From Candidatus Accumulibacter sp. UBA704 (GTDB lineage: Bacteria; Pseudomonadota; Gammaproteobacteria; Burkholderiales; Rhodocyclaceae), in the NCBI GenBank assembly GCA_002304785.1, contig DBMG01000173.1, positions 315-24,683 of the forward strand: a DNA stretch of 24,369 nt, read 5' to 3'. Shown piece after piece: positions 1 through 8,101 of this stretch. A program made the translations under genes and the position numbers. The notes under the pieces were generated by a model. It searched no databases, was not told the DNA's origin, and was given only the letters and a program-made list of their open reading frames with translations. Numbering within the stretch: the first letter of the stretch is position 1; each line of letters opens with the position of its first letter.

Positions 1-1202
1 CAGAACAGGCAGCTCCAGGGCAGGTAGCGATCCGCGAAAACCTGTTCCGGGGCGATCTTGAACAGGCTCACGCGGGCGAAGCAGACGATGACGGCCGCGC
101 CGAGTCCGAACAGGGCGAATCCGAGCGCAAGTACGCGCATCGCGCCGAGCCGCTCCGGATGGCGCCAGGCGTGGACGAGGGCGGCCAGCAGGCCGGCGAT
201 GCCGAGGCCGCCGACGGTCGCGCCGAGCGGCATGGCCGGATCGGTGCCGAACGGCGCCGCGATCCATCGCGCGGTGGCGACGAGCGTGCGTCCGACTGCG
301 CCGGAGCCGAGCAGGGAAGACTGCAGCCAGGGCTCGATCGACGGGTCCGCGTGTCCCAGCCATGCCCGCATCCACGGCGCGGAAAGCCAGCGCCCGAGGG
401 CGGCGAGGTTCCCGGCCGGGTCGAGCAGCAAGGTTCCGCGCACGTCGCTGTTTCCCGGCAGGCCGAGAAGATAGACGGCAAGCGCGAACAGGAGCATCGC
501 GCCGGGGATGGCGAGGTCGCGCGTGCGCAGGCGCAGGATCAATCCGAGTCCCAGCACCGCGCCGAAGCTGGCCATGCCGGTGCCGAAGCTGAACGTGGCG
601 GCGAGACAGCACACACCGGCCAGCGTGGCCCATCGCGCGGGACGGCTGTGTCGCGCCGCGGCGATGCAGGCGAGCGCCAGTCCGCAGGACAGGACGACGA
701 AATAGGTGTGCACGAGTTCGTTGCCGTGCATCAGCATGCGCGCGTTGCCGAGCCAGAAGATCGCCAGGGCAGCCAGTGCACAGGCGGCCGTGCGTGTCAG
801 CAGCGGCAGGTCGCGTTCGCGCGCGATCGTGGCGACGATCAGCCCGAGCGCGGCCAGCGCGGCGGCCGCGCCGACCACGATCTGCAGGACCTGGTCGGCG
901 GAGAACCACTCGATCTCCGCCAGTCGGACCAGGGCGGGCAGCAAAGGGCGGTGTCCGTTCTCGAGCTGGACCGCATTCTCCGGAAACGGCAGGCCGAGAT
1001 AGAACCGGTAGAGCCGGAACTGGTCGAGCATCGGATAGGGGAACGCGAAGTTCGCCAGGGCAGCGAGCGAGGACCACAGCCACAACGCCGAAGCGGCCAC
1101 GATCGCGCCCGCGGCGAAGCCGCGCAATGTTGGCCGCTTGCGTCCGGCGGTGCGGGTTTCCGCGGGGGACAGGCGGGGTACTGCTGTCGTGCGGTTCGGC
1201 AT
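1..1202 (-). CDS. Multi-pass membrane protein, GT-C-like (3' end outside window)
   Basis: The reading frame is open from the ATG at 1202 to the left edge, about 400 codons, with no stop. The translation begins MPNRTTAVPRLSPAETR and is dominated by hydrophobic segments, roughly eight or more likely membrane spans, separated by short Arg-rich loops. An early extracytoplasmic loop contains ENGHRPLLPALVRL, which resembles the first loop of GT-C type membrane glycosyltransferases and related polysaccharide membrane proteins. No catalytic motif can be assigned with certainty. It follows the SGNH and MBOAT genes on the same strand after a 144-base gap, so it may belong to the same surface-polysaccharide module. 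Codon use is very GC-rich, like its neighbours. An integral inner-membrane protein is secure; a glycosyltransferase role is inference. Confidence 0.72.
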   Translation of the reverse strand, partial: MPNRTTAVPRLSPAETRTAGRKRPTLRGFAAGAIVAASALWLWSSLAALANFAFPYPMLDQFRLYRFYLGLPFPENAVQLENGHRPLLPALVRLAEIEWFSADQVLQIVVGAAAALAALGLIVATIARERDLPLLTRTAACALAALAIFWLGNARMLMHGNELVHTYFVVLSCGLALACIAAARHSRPARWATLAGVCCLAATFSFGTGMASFGAVLGLGLILRLRTRDLAIPGAMLLFALAVYLLGLPGNSDVRGTLLLDPAGNLAALGRWLSAPWMRAWLGHADPSIEPWLQSSLLGSGAVGRTLVATARWIAAPFGTDPAMPLGATVGGLGIAGLLAALVHAWRHPERLGAMRVLALGFALFGLGAAVIVCFARVSLFKIAPEQVFADRYLPWSCLF

Positions 1203-1346
1203 CTTGGTTCCATCCAGGCAGTCGGCAATCCGTGTGACCGGCGGGTTCAGGACCCGTCCGGGCGCTCGGGGTTCCCTGTGCGGATCATCGCGGTCGCGCG
1301 TGACACGTCTCCTGCGCTGTGCGAAGGGCGTCCTATCCGGCCGGCG

Positions 1347-2501
1347 TCAGGGCGGTGCGGAGCGGGACGGCGTCGCGGCCGGCGCGAACAGCCGTTCCTC
1401 GATCGTCGGCAGCAGCCATTGCGTGAAACGGTCGCGTCCGAGTGCGTTCTGGTGATAGAAGTCGAAGAAGGCCGAGCAGCCACCGTCGGCGTCCGAGTCG
1501 AAGAACTCCGTGGCGTCGACGAGGTGGATGCGGCCCGCGTCCGCCAGCGGTTTCAGCACGGCCAGCGCCCATTGGTGCAGCCCGCGCATGTGCTCCCCCT
1601 GTCGCCAGATCCGCGGCACCGGCATCAGCACCACCAGCGGCGGCCGGGACCAGTGGGACGCCTCCAACTGGCCGCGTACCAGGGTCCGCGTCGCGTCGAG
1701 CGCGTCCGGCAACGGTACTTGCCGCATCAGCGCCGCATAGTCGGGACCGCCGGAAACGGCGGCGCGCACCTCGGTGCACTGGCGTTTGAGCCCGGCCAGT
1801 TGCGGATCGGTCGACGCATCCAGCCGGTCGCAGGCCGCGAGCGTGTCGATGCCGACCGCGCACATGTCGCCTTGCGACTGCGGATTGCCGAACAGCAGGT
1901 CCTGCGGCGTCTTCTGCGTGCGCCACCAGCGCAGCGACTTCAGGCGCGCGCGGGGAGAGGCGATGAAGTTGCGGATGTCCTGGCGCCAGGCGAACAGCGC
2001 GGAGTAGACGCCGTAGCTCTCGAGGTCGCCGCGCTGGAAGGGGACGTGCTTCTCGATCCACGGGATGTCGGCGAGGCGGTGGAACGGCTGCACGATGCCG
2101 AGCTCGTAGTCGCCGTTGCCGGCCCAGGCCAGGTCCTGGATCGACAGGCCGATGACCGCTCCGCGTGTTTCCGGATGCCGGCGCGCGAGCCATTCGCCGA
2201 GGATGCCGACGGTCATCCAGTGCGAGCCGGGCATGCTGAGGTTCGCGTGCACGAGACCGCGCTCGCGCGCGGCGGCGGCGATCTTCTCGTGGTCGAGGCC
2301 GTATTCGGGACGGGAACTGCCGAGCGTGACGAAGTCGATGCGCGGGACGGCTGGATCGGTCAGCGCGCGCTTCAGGCGCACGCTGGTGCCGGCGTGGCTG
2401 TCCGGCTTGGCCAGCGGCTCCCAGAGCCCGGCCCGGAACGCCGCTTCGGCCAGCGCCAGCAGGGCGGCCGCCGCCAGCAGTTTGAGCAGGATGGCGCGCA
2501 T
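1347..2501 (-). CDS. SGNH/GDSL-like acyltransferase or esterase, partner of MBOAT protein
   Basis: This 384-residue protein begins with a hydrophobic signal or anchor (residues 1-24), so the body should lie in the periplasm. Residues 57-63 (FVTLGSS) match the block I Ser of SGNH hydrolases, and D347-F-Y-H350 near the C-terminus matches the block V Asp-x-x-His. This gives a plausible Ser-His-Asp triad. The ATG lies one base after the TGA of the MBOAT gene, so the two are almost certainly co-transcribed. Known pairs of this type (AlgI with AlgJ/AlgX, DltB with DltD, PatA with PatB) pass acetyl or other acyl groups across the inner membrane onto a polymer. The polymer here is unknown. The middle of the protein is poorly conserved, so the exact subfamily is uncertain. 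Confidence 0.75.
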   Translation of the reverse strand: MRAILLKLLAAAALLALAEAAFRAGLWEPLAKPDSHAGTSVRLKRALTDPAVPRIDFVTLGSSRPEYGLDHEKIAAAARERGLVHANLSMPGSHWMTVGILGEWLARRHPETRGAVIGLSIQDLAWAGNGDYELGIVQPFHRLADIPWIEKHVPFQRGDLESYGVYSALFAWRQDIRNFIASPRARLKSLRWWRTQKTPQDLLFGNPQSQGDMCAVGIDTLAACDRLDASTDPQLAGLKRQCTEVRAAVSGGPDYAALMRQVPLPDALDATRTLVRGQLEASHWSRPPLVVLMPVPRIWRQGEHMRGLHQWALAVLKPLADAGRIHLVDATEFFDSDADGGCSAFFDFYHQNALGRDRFTQWLLPTIEERLFAPAATPSRSAPP

Positions 2502-2502
2502 G

Positions 2503-3906
2503 TCAGAACTGGAAGTAGATGAAGGGAATCGTCGCCGCCGGCGTGAACCAGATCACACCCAGGGCCGCGAGCGCGACGGCACAGGCGAACAGCGGCCCGG
2601 GGCTCCGCGCCAACCGCTCCTTCAGCTTGCCGTAGGCGCCGAGGAACTGCGCCGTGAACAGCGCCAGCACCAGCAGCGCGATTCCGAGGTGGTCGCCGGA
2701 AGAGAAGCCGTCGAGCGAGGGATGGGCCAGGTTCGCGAGGATCGCGCGACTCTGCTCGAAGGTGTGCGCGCGGAAGAATATCCACGCGAAGCACACCAGG
2801 TGGAACGTGACGAGGATGCGCAGCGAGCGCGCCGCCCGGTTGCTGCCGTTCCACCACGGCAGGCGGAACAGCACGGCCCGCTCGAACGACAGGTACAGGC
2901 CGTGGATGCCTCCCCAGATCACGAAATTCCAGCTGGCGCCGTGCCATAGGCCGCCGAGCAGCATCGTGATCATCAGGTTCGCGTAGGTGCGCAGCGAGCC
3001 GCGCCGGCTGCCGCCGAGCGCGATGTACAGGTAGTCGCGCAGCCAGCGCGACAGCGTGATGTGCCAGCGCCGCCAGAACTCCTGCAGGCTTTCGGCGACG
3101 TAGGGATGGTTGAAGTTGAGCGGGAAGCGGATGCCGAGCAGCAGAGCGCAGCCGGTCGCGATGTCGGTGTATCCCGAGAAATCGCAGTAGATCTGGAACG
3201 CGAAGGCGTAGACGGCCAGCAGGGTGTCCCAGAATCCGTGCGCGGACGGATCGTCGAACACCGGATCGGCGATCAGCGCGAGGTTGTCGGCGAACACGAG
3301 TTTCTTCACGTAGCCGAGCGCGATCAGCACCAGCGCGCGCTGCACGTCGCCGGCGTCGATGCGCTGGCTGCCGTCGAGTTCGTGGAAGAATTCCTTGGCG
3401 CGCACGATCGGCCCCGCTTCCAGCTGCGGGAAGAACGCGACCGCGAGCGCGTAGTCGAGCAGGTTGCGCCGCGGCGGCAGCTCGCGGCGATAGACGTCGA
3501 TCGTGTAGGACAGGCTCTGGAACGTGTAGAACGAGATGCCGACCGGCAACAGCACGTCGATCGGGGTGACGTGGAAGGCGCTGCCGAGCGCGCCTGCGGT
3601 ACCGTTGATCGTGTCGATCAGCCAGTTGGCGTACTTGAAGATCGCGAGGAAGCCGAGGTTGACGACGACGCTCAGCGCGATCAGGCGCCGCGGATGGCGT
3701 GCCACGGGCAGGCGCAGTCCGATCGCGTAGTCGACGATCGTCGAGAACCAGATCAGCAGCAGGTAGTGCCATTCCCACTGGCCATAGAAATAGTAGCTCG
3801 CCGCCAGCAGCATCAGTTTCTGTGCGACCGGCCAGCGCCGCAGCGGCTGGTTCAGCGCGAGGACGACGAGGAAGAAGACGACGAAGTGCAGGGACGTGAA
3901 CAGCAT
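2503..3906 (-). CDS. MBOAT family O-acyltransferase (AlgI/DltB-like)
   Basis: This is a 467-residue polytopic membrane protein with the full-length MBOAT layout. The N-terminal segment is typical of AlgI-like proteins (YYFYGQWEWHYLLLI, then FKYANW). Residues 121-130 read PVGISFYTFQ. H282 sits in RRWHITLSRWLRDY and the family catalytic His, H322, in GGLWHGASW. These enzymes take an acyl group from a cytoplasmic donor and hand it through the membrane to a periplasmic partner that modifies an exopolysaccharide or wall polymer. The partner is the next gene, one base downstream. The start chosen is the ATG at 3906, matching the usual AlgI beginning; the ribosome site is weak. Alginate itself is not implied, because no alginate biosynthesis gene is visible. 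Confidence 0.92.
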   Translation of the reverse strand: MLFTSLHFVVFFLVVLALNQPLRRWPVAQKLMLLAASYYFYGQWEWHYLLLIWFSTIVDYAIGLRLPVARHPRRLIALSVVVNLGFLAIFKYANWLIDTINGTAGALGSAFHVTPIDVLLPVGISFYTFQSLSYTIDVYRRELPPRRNLLDYALAVAFFPQLEAGPIVRAKEFFHELDGSQRIDAGDVQRALVLIALGYVKKLVFADNLALIADPVFDDPSAHGFWDTLLAVYAFAFQIYCDFSGYTDIATGCALLLGIRFPLNFNHPYVAESLQEFWRRWHITLSRWLRDYLYIALGGSRRGSLRTYANLMITMLLGGLWHGASWNFVIWGGIHGLYLSFERAVLFRLPWWNGSNRAARSLRILVTFHLVCFAWIFFRAHTFEQSRAILANLAHPSLDGFSSGDHLGIALLVLALFTAQFLGAYGKLKERLARSPGPLFACAVALAALGVIWFTPAATIPFIYFQF

Positions 3907-4218
3907 CAGCGGGACGCATCCCTGCCGGTCGCGGGACGGGCGCGGCGCATTCGTGCGTCATGGCACGATTGAGTGGTCTTCATCGTCGGGATGGCGGCCT
4001 GGTCCATGGTCGGTTTCCGGAGTGGGGCGATCGGAAGTCGGCCGCACAGCGCCAGCCTTTCCCGCGCGCGGATACATCGGCGCCGGGCGATCCGGGCGCC
4101 GGCGGCAACGCAGCCTAGCGGCTCGACGATGACGACGGCAAGCAGGGAACGGTCGATCCGGGACGCAGTCTGTAGGCCCCGCCAAATCTGCGCCGCAAGT
4201 GCCATCCCGAGTTTCTCC
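3907..4218. other. Non-coding stretch upstream of the MBOAT gene
   Basis: About 310 bases lie between the MBOAT start and the oxygenase remnant. The open frames present here on both strands have compositions typical of random GC-rich sequence and resemble no family I recognise. The promoter for the MBOAT-SGNH genes probably lies here, but no clear -35/-10 pair is visible. Confidence 0.5.
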
Positions 4219-4509
4219 ATGTCCTGCCCCTCGTCGGAAACCCTGCTCGACACGGACGCGTCCGCGCAACGATTCGTCGCTGCGAGGCCGTTCCGCCATG
4301 TCGCGATCCCCGGTTTCCTGCGCCCCGACCTGTGTCGGCGCCTGCTCGAGGATTTCCCTCGCTTCGAGGACCGCCATGCGCTGAACGAAACGGGCGAGGT
4401 GGGAGGCAAGGCGGTGCGCATGGACGTGCGGGCTCTATCGCCGGCAAGCACGCGCCGCAGGCGACCCTCTTCGGTTCGCGAACGTCTTTCGAACTCGACG
4501 CCAGGGTGA
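4219..4509 (+). pseudogene. Truncated or frameshifted 2OG-Fe(II) oxygenase N-terminus
   Basis: From the ATG at 4219 the plus-strand frame reads about 75 residues that look like the start of a prolyl-4-hydroxylase-like 2OG-Fe(II) oxygenase. Recognisable parts are PFRHVAIPGFLRPDLCRRLL, then DFPRFEDRHALNETGEVGGK and AVRMDVRALSP. After that the frame turns into low-complexity Arg/Ser-rich sequence and stops at 4509. The HxD...H iron-binding core, which follows in this family, is absent in all three plus frames up to 4637. It therefore appears to be a decayed or internally deleted gene, or one broken by a sequencing or assembly error. It is the only plus-strand coding signal in the left part. The family assignment rests on the N-terminal motif alone. 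Confidence 0.45.
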
Positions 4510-4616
4510 GCGCCGGCGAGGAGGCCGTGATCTCGATCCGTGCGGCGCGGGCCTGGGGTTTCCGCCGACCGCCTGATCGAAGCGGTACTGGAGCACTGAC
4601 CGGCGAGCATGTACCC

Positions 4617-4633
4617 GCCCGGCGACGCCGGGC
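4617..4633 (-). terminator. Possible hairpin just after ptsI
   Basis: A perfect 7-bp GC stem (GCCCGGC / GCCGGGC) with a 3-base loop starts 4 bases after the ptsI stop codon. It could end the PTS operon transcript. There is no U-run on the distal side, so it is not a classical intrinsic terminator. Confidence 0.35.
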
Positions 4634-4637
4634 ATGG

Positions 4638-6374
4638 TCAGTCGTCAGAAGACAGCCGTTCGAGGACGCCTTCGATCCGCGCGCGGGTCGAGGCGCGCAG
4701 CAGCGCCGGCGCATGCGCGCGCAGACGTTCGCGATCGAGGGCGTTGATGGTCTCGCGCACCTCCAGGAGCAGGCCGGGATGCATGCTGAAGTCCGTCAGC
4801 CCGAGGGCGAGCAGCAGGGCGGTGTAGCGTCGGTCGCCGGCCATTTCGCCGCACAGCATCACGCGGCGCTTCGCGCGCCGGGCGGTGGCGATGGTCTGCG
4901 CGAGCAGCTTGAGCACGGCCGGGTGCAGCGGATCGTACAGGTGGGCGAGATGGTCGTTGTTGCGGTCGACCGCGAGCGTGTACTGGACGAGGTCGTTGGT
5001 GCCGATCGACACGAAATCGAGCGACTGGATCATGCCGCCGAGCGCAATCGCCGCGGCGGGTACCTCGATCATCGCGCCGAGCTCGGTGTGGTCGGCGATC
5101 TCGTAGCCCGCAGTGCGCAGGTCGCGCGCGCATTCCTGCAGCAGCGCGCGCACGCTCAGCACTTCCTCGACGGTCGACACCATCGGCACCAGCACGCGGA
5201 TCGGGCCGTAGCCCGACGCCCGCAGGATCGCGCGCAACTGCGAGACGAGCAGTTGCGGATGGCGCAGCGACAGGCGGACGCCACGGACGCCGAGCGCGGG
5301 ATTTTCCTCGTCGTCCATGACAAGCCCGCTGGCGTCGGCCTTGTCGGCGCCGAGGTCGAGCGTGCGGATGGTGACCGGCAGGCCGCCCATGCCGAGCACG
5401 AGGTCGCGGTAGGCGAGGAACTGCTCGTCCTCGCTGGGGATTTCCTTGCGCTGCAGGAACAGGAACTCGGTGCGGTAGAGGCCGACCCCGGAGGCGCCGA
5501 GCACGCGCGCCTGGGCGACGTCGGCGGGCGATTCCGCGTTGGCGTGCAGCGAGATCGTGACACCGTCCTTCGTGCGCGTTTCCGCGTTGCGCAGGAGCGC
5601 GAGGCGTTTGCTCTTCTGCGAGGTCTCGCGCTGCCAGGCGCGCAGGCGCGCGAGGTCCTGTGCGGTCGGATGCACGACGATCTCGCCGTGCTCGCCGTCG
5701 ATCAGGATGAGGTCGTCGTCCTGGATGTGCGACAACGCGTCGTGCGCGGCGACGATCATCGGCAGGTGCAGCGAGCGGGCGAGGATCGCGCTGTGCGACA
5801 CCTGGCTGCCGGAGGAGAGTACGACGCCGAGCACGCCGCGCTCGGCCAGCGGCACCAGCTCCGACGGGGCCACGGTGTCGCTGACGAGGATCTCGCCGAC
5901 GCGCGCGGCGAGGCGGCGCTCCTCCACGCTCGATTCGCGGGCGAGGCTGGCCTGGACGCGCCCGAGGACGTGCTCGACATCTTCCTTGCGGCTGCGCAGG
6001 TACGGGTCGTCCATCGCCTCGAACACGGCGACGAGGCGGTCGCGCTGCGTCTTCAGCGCGGCGCTGGCGCGATAGCGGCCGACGCGGATCAGTTCGAACA
6101 GGCCGTTCGTGAGTTCGCGGTCGGCGAGCATGAGGCTGTGCGCGTCGATGAACTCCGCGACCTCGCGTTCCAGCGATCCGTGCAATTTCTCGCGCAGTGT
6201 CCGCAGTTCGTCGCGCGCGAGTGCGATCGCGCGGCGCAGGCGCTCGAGCTCGTCCTCGATCTCGTGCTCGGCGAGCGGGCTGTCGTCGACCAGGTAGCGG
6301 CTGGGGTGTTCGAGGCGAGCGCGGCCGAGCGCCATTCCGCGCGCGGCGCCAGTTCCGGTCAGTACCGACCTCAT
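4638..6374 (-). CDS. ptsI: Phosphoenolpyruvate-protein phosphotransferase (PTS enzyme I)
   Basis: Enzyme I takes phosphate from phosphoenolpyruvate onto its own histidine and passes it to HPr, in the cytoplasm. At 578 residues it is the normal length. The phospho-accepting H194 lies in SGSQVSHSAILARSL. The PEP-binding barrel contains GVGLYRTEFLFL, and the C-terminal catalytic Cys is C508 in VMLCGEMAGD. The ATG overlaps the TGA of the HPr gene by the ATGA arrangement, so the two are translationally coupled. No sugar-specific EIIB/EIIC permease is encoded nearby. With HprK, RapZ and a single IIA, this points to the regulatory rather than transport PTS typical of Lysobacterales. Third codon positions are almost all G or C. 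Confidence 0.97.
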   Translation of the reverse strand: MRSVLTGTGAARGMALGRARLEHPSRYLVDDSPLAEHEIEDELERLRRAIALARDELRTLREKLHGSLEREVAEFIDAHSLMLADRELTNGLFELIRVGRYRASAALKTQRDRLVAVFEAMDDPYLRSRKEDVEHVLGRVQASLARESSVEERRLAARVGEILVSDTVAPSELVPLAERGVLGVVLSSGSQVSHSAILARSLHLPMIVAAHDALSHIQDDDLILIDGEHGEIVVHPTAQDLARLRAWQRETSQKSKRLALLRNAETRTKDGVTISLHANAESPADVAQARVLGASGVGLYRTEFLFLQRKEIPSEDEQFLAYRDLVLGMGGLPVTIRTLDLGADKADASGLVMDDEENPALGVRGVRLSLRHPQLLVSQLRAILRASGYGPIRVLVPMVSTVEEVLSVRALLQECARDLRTAGYEIADHTELGAMIEVPAAAIALGGMIQSLDFVSIGTNDLVQYTLAVDRNNDHLAHLYDPLHPAVLKLLAQTIATARRAKRRVMLCGEMAGDRRYTALLLALGLTDFSMHPGLLLEVRETINALDRERLRAHAPALLRASTRARIEGVLERLSSDD

Positions 6375-6640
6375 TGACCCTCGTCGAACTTGCGTTCGAA
6401 CAGGTCGACCATCGCCTCCATCGCGGCGTCCTCGTCGGCACCGTCGGTGCGCAGGGTGATCACGGTGCCGAGGCCGGCGGCGAGCATCATCACGCCCATG
6501 ATGCTCTTGGCGTTGACCTCCTTGCCGCGGCAGGCGAGAAACGCCGCGGCCTGGTAGCCGTGCAGCAATTGCACGAGCTTGGCCGACGCGCGGGCGTGCA
6601 GGCCGAGTTTGTTGCTGATCGTGATTTCCCTTTCGAGCAT
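6371..6640 (-). CDS. ptsH: Phosphocarrier protein HPr
   Basis: This is the small cytoplasmic phosphocarrier between enzyme I and EIIA proteins. From the ATG at 6640 it is 89 residues, the family size, and starts MLEREITISNKLGLHARASA. Both regulatory sites fall at their canonical positions. H15 (GLHARAS) takes phosphate from enzyme I. S46 (NAKSIMGVMMLAA) is the target of HPr kinase, whose gene lies upstream in this cluster. A longer frame extends to 6805 but overlaps the IIA gene and adds Arg-rich non-family sequence, so the start at 6640 is preferred. The stop overlaps the ptsI start (ATGA). Confidence 0.96.
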   Translation of the reverse strand: MLEREITISNKLGLHARASAKLVQLLHGYQAAAFLACRGKEVNAKSIMGVMMLAAGLGTVITLRTDGADEDAAMEAMVDLFERKFDEGQ

Positions 6641-6678
6641 GGGGTTCCGGTTCCTGCTGGTGGATGTCGGCGCGGGTC

Positions 6679-7071
6679 TCAGGGGGTGTCGACGACGATG
6701 CCTCCGCGTCCGCCGTTCGCCGCCGTCTGCGCGAGCTCGTCGAGCGACTGCTCGGGGTAATTCAGGACACGCAGCAGCATCGGCAGGTTCAACCCGGACA
6801 CGCAATGCATGCGCACGCCGAGGTCGGGAAGGCGTCGCGCGATGTTGCAGGGAGTCGCGCCGTACAGGTCCGACAATACCAGCACGCCGTCGCCGTGATC
6901 GAGTTCGCGCGCGTTCGCCGCGGCGGCGCGCAGCATCGCATCGGGATCGTCGTCCGCCGCGACTTCCTGCACCTCGACCGACAGCGGCAGGCGTCCGAGC
7001 ACGTGGCGCGCGGCGCTGACCAGGGCCGCTCCCATCGCTTCGTGCGTCATCAACAGCACGCCGACGGTCAT
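6679..7071 (-). CDS. PTS mannose/fructose-type EIIA component
   Basis: This is a 130-residue protein of the mannose-class EIIA fold. It begins MTVGVLLMTHEAMGAAL, with the phospho-accepting His at position 10, and contains LVLSDLYGATPCNIARR and VSGLNLPMLLRVL, both typical of the family. It would receive phosphate from HPr. There is no accompanying EIIB, EIIC or EIID, so as in other proteobacteria with this gene order it is probably a signalling end-point rather than part of a sugar permease. The start at 7071 matches the family; the longer frame to 7152 runs into the repeat region and is rejected. It lies 38 bases upstream of ptsH on the same strand. Confidence 0.92.
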   Translation of the reverse strand: MTVGVLLMTHEAMGAALVSAARHVLGRLPLSVEVQEVAADDDPDAMLRAAAANARELDHGDGVLVLSDLYGATPCNIARRLPDLGVRMHCVSGLNLPMLLRVLNYPEQSLDELAQTAANGGRGGIVVDTP

Positions 7072-7089
7072 GGGCGCGCTCCGCACGTC

Positions 7090-7117
7090 GGGAATCGGGA
7101 ATGGGGAATGGGGAATG
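7090..7117 (+). repeat. Heptamer tandem repeat, left arm (GGGAATC/GGGAATG x4)
   Basis: Four consecutive 7-base units (one GGGAATC, then three GGGAATG) lie between rapZ and the IIA gene. Intergenic arrays of this GGGAAT-type heptamer are a feature I associate with Xanthomonadaceae genomes. It supports the assignment of the left part of the window. Confidence 0.8.
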
Positions 7118-7174
7118 GGAGGGACGCCTCGCGTTCGGGTGAAAGCGTGCACGGGATCCTGGCCTGCTTCAATC

Positions 7175-7195
7175 GAATCCCGAATCCCGAATCTC
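7175..7195 (+). repeat. Heptamer tandem repeat, right arm (GAATCCC x2, GAATCTC)
   Basis: Three 7-base units, GAATCCC twice and GAATCTC once, lie about 58 bases from the left arm in near-inverted orientation. A GGGAATC unit and a GAATCCC unit pair at six of seven positions, so the two arms could fold into a long imperfect hairpin in the rapZ-IIA intergenic transcript. Confidence 0.75.
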
Positions 7196-7210
7196 CGCTC
7201 ACGGCGTTCA

Positions 7211-8101
7211 TCACTCCATCTCCCGGTGATACGTCAGCACCTGCGCGTAGCGCTGGCGGAAGTGTTCGGCCAGCCGTTCGGAGAGGTACACCGAGCGGTG
7301 GCGGCCGCCGGTGCAGCCGATGCAGACGGTGACGTAGCTGCGGCCGTCGTGTTCGAAGCTCGGCAGCCAGCGGTCGAGCAGGCGCAGCAGGTCGTCGCGG
7401 TATTCGCCGACCTCGGACTTGCTTTCGAGCCATTCGCGCACCGGGGCGTCCTTGCCGGAGAGCGGGCGCAGCTTCGATTCCCAATGCGGATTCGGCAGGC
7501 AGCGCGCGTCGAACACGAAGTCGGCGTCGGTCGGCACGCCGCGGCGGTACGCGAACGACTCGAACAGGAGGGTCATCGCGCCGGCCGCCAGCCCCATTTC
7601 GGTGAGCACGAGGCGGCGCAGCTGGTGCACGTTGAGGTCGCTGGTGTCGATGACGCGGTCGGCCATCGACAGCATCGGCCGCAGCAGGCGGCGTTCCTCG
7701 GCGATGGCGTCGGCGAGGCCGAGGCCGTCGCCGGATACCGGATGGCGCCGGCGCGTTTCCGAGTAGCGCTTGATCAGCACCTCGTCGCGCGTGTCGAGGA
7801 AGACGAGGCGGTAGCCGATGTCCGACTGCGCCAGCTCGGCGAGGATCTGCGGCAGACGGTTGAGGTTCTCGGCGCGGTTGCGCACGTCGACGCCGACCGC
7901 CAGGCGATGACGCAGCCCGACCGCGTTCTGCGACAGCGCCTGCACGAAGGACGGCATCAGCGCGGCCGGCAGGTTGTCGACGCAGTAGAAGCCGAGATCC
8001 TCGAGCGTGCGCAGGGCGACGCTCTTGCCCGAGCCGGACATGCCGCTGACGATGATGAGCTGGTCGGAGGCGCTCTCGGACGGGGGGATGTTTTCTACCA
8101 T
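7211..8101 (-). CDS. rapZ: RNase adapter protein RapZ
   Basis: This is a 296-residue P-loop protein. The Walker A motif GMSGSGKS is at residues 20-27, followed by LEDLGFYCVDNLP, typical of the family. The middle contains FLDTRDEVLIKRYSETRRRH, and the C-terminal RNA-binding domain carries CIGCTGGRHRSVYLSERL from residue 260. In enterobacteria RapZ binds GlmZ and guides RNase E, linking glucosamine-6-phosphate synthesis to envelope needs. In Lysobacterales only the gene neighbourhood, next to hprK and PTS genes, is established as conserved. The ATG at 8101 overlaps the end of the hprK reading frame by 7 bases, so the pair is coupled. Length and start match the family. Confidence 0.96.
   Translation of the reverse strand: MVENIPPSESASDQLIIVSGMSGSGKSVALRTLEDLGFYCVDNLPAALMPSFVQALSQNAVGLRHRLAVGVDVRNRAENLNRLPQILAELAQSDIGYRLVFLDTRDEVLIKRYSETRRRHPVSGDGLGLADAIAEERRLLRPMLSMADRVIDTSDLNVHQLRRLVLTEMGLAAGAMTLLFESFAYRRGVPTDADFVFDARCLPNPHWESKLRPLSGKDAPVREWLESKSEVGEYRDDLLRLLDRWLPSFEHDGRSYVTVCIGCTGGRHRSVYLSERLAEHFRQRYAQVLTYHREME

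Noticed and set aside
159..2522. 787-codon open frame on the plus strand
   Set aside because: It lies antisense to the membrane protein and the SGNH gene. The translation is Arg/Gly/Gln-rich with no family pattern, a common artefact opposite GC-rich genes.
4332..6377. 681-codon open frame on the plus strand
   Set aside because: It is the antisense shadow of ptsI, with composition typical of reversed GC-rich codons.
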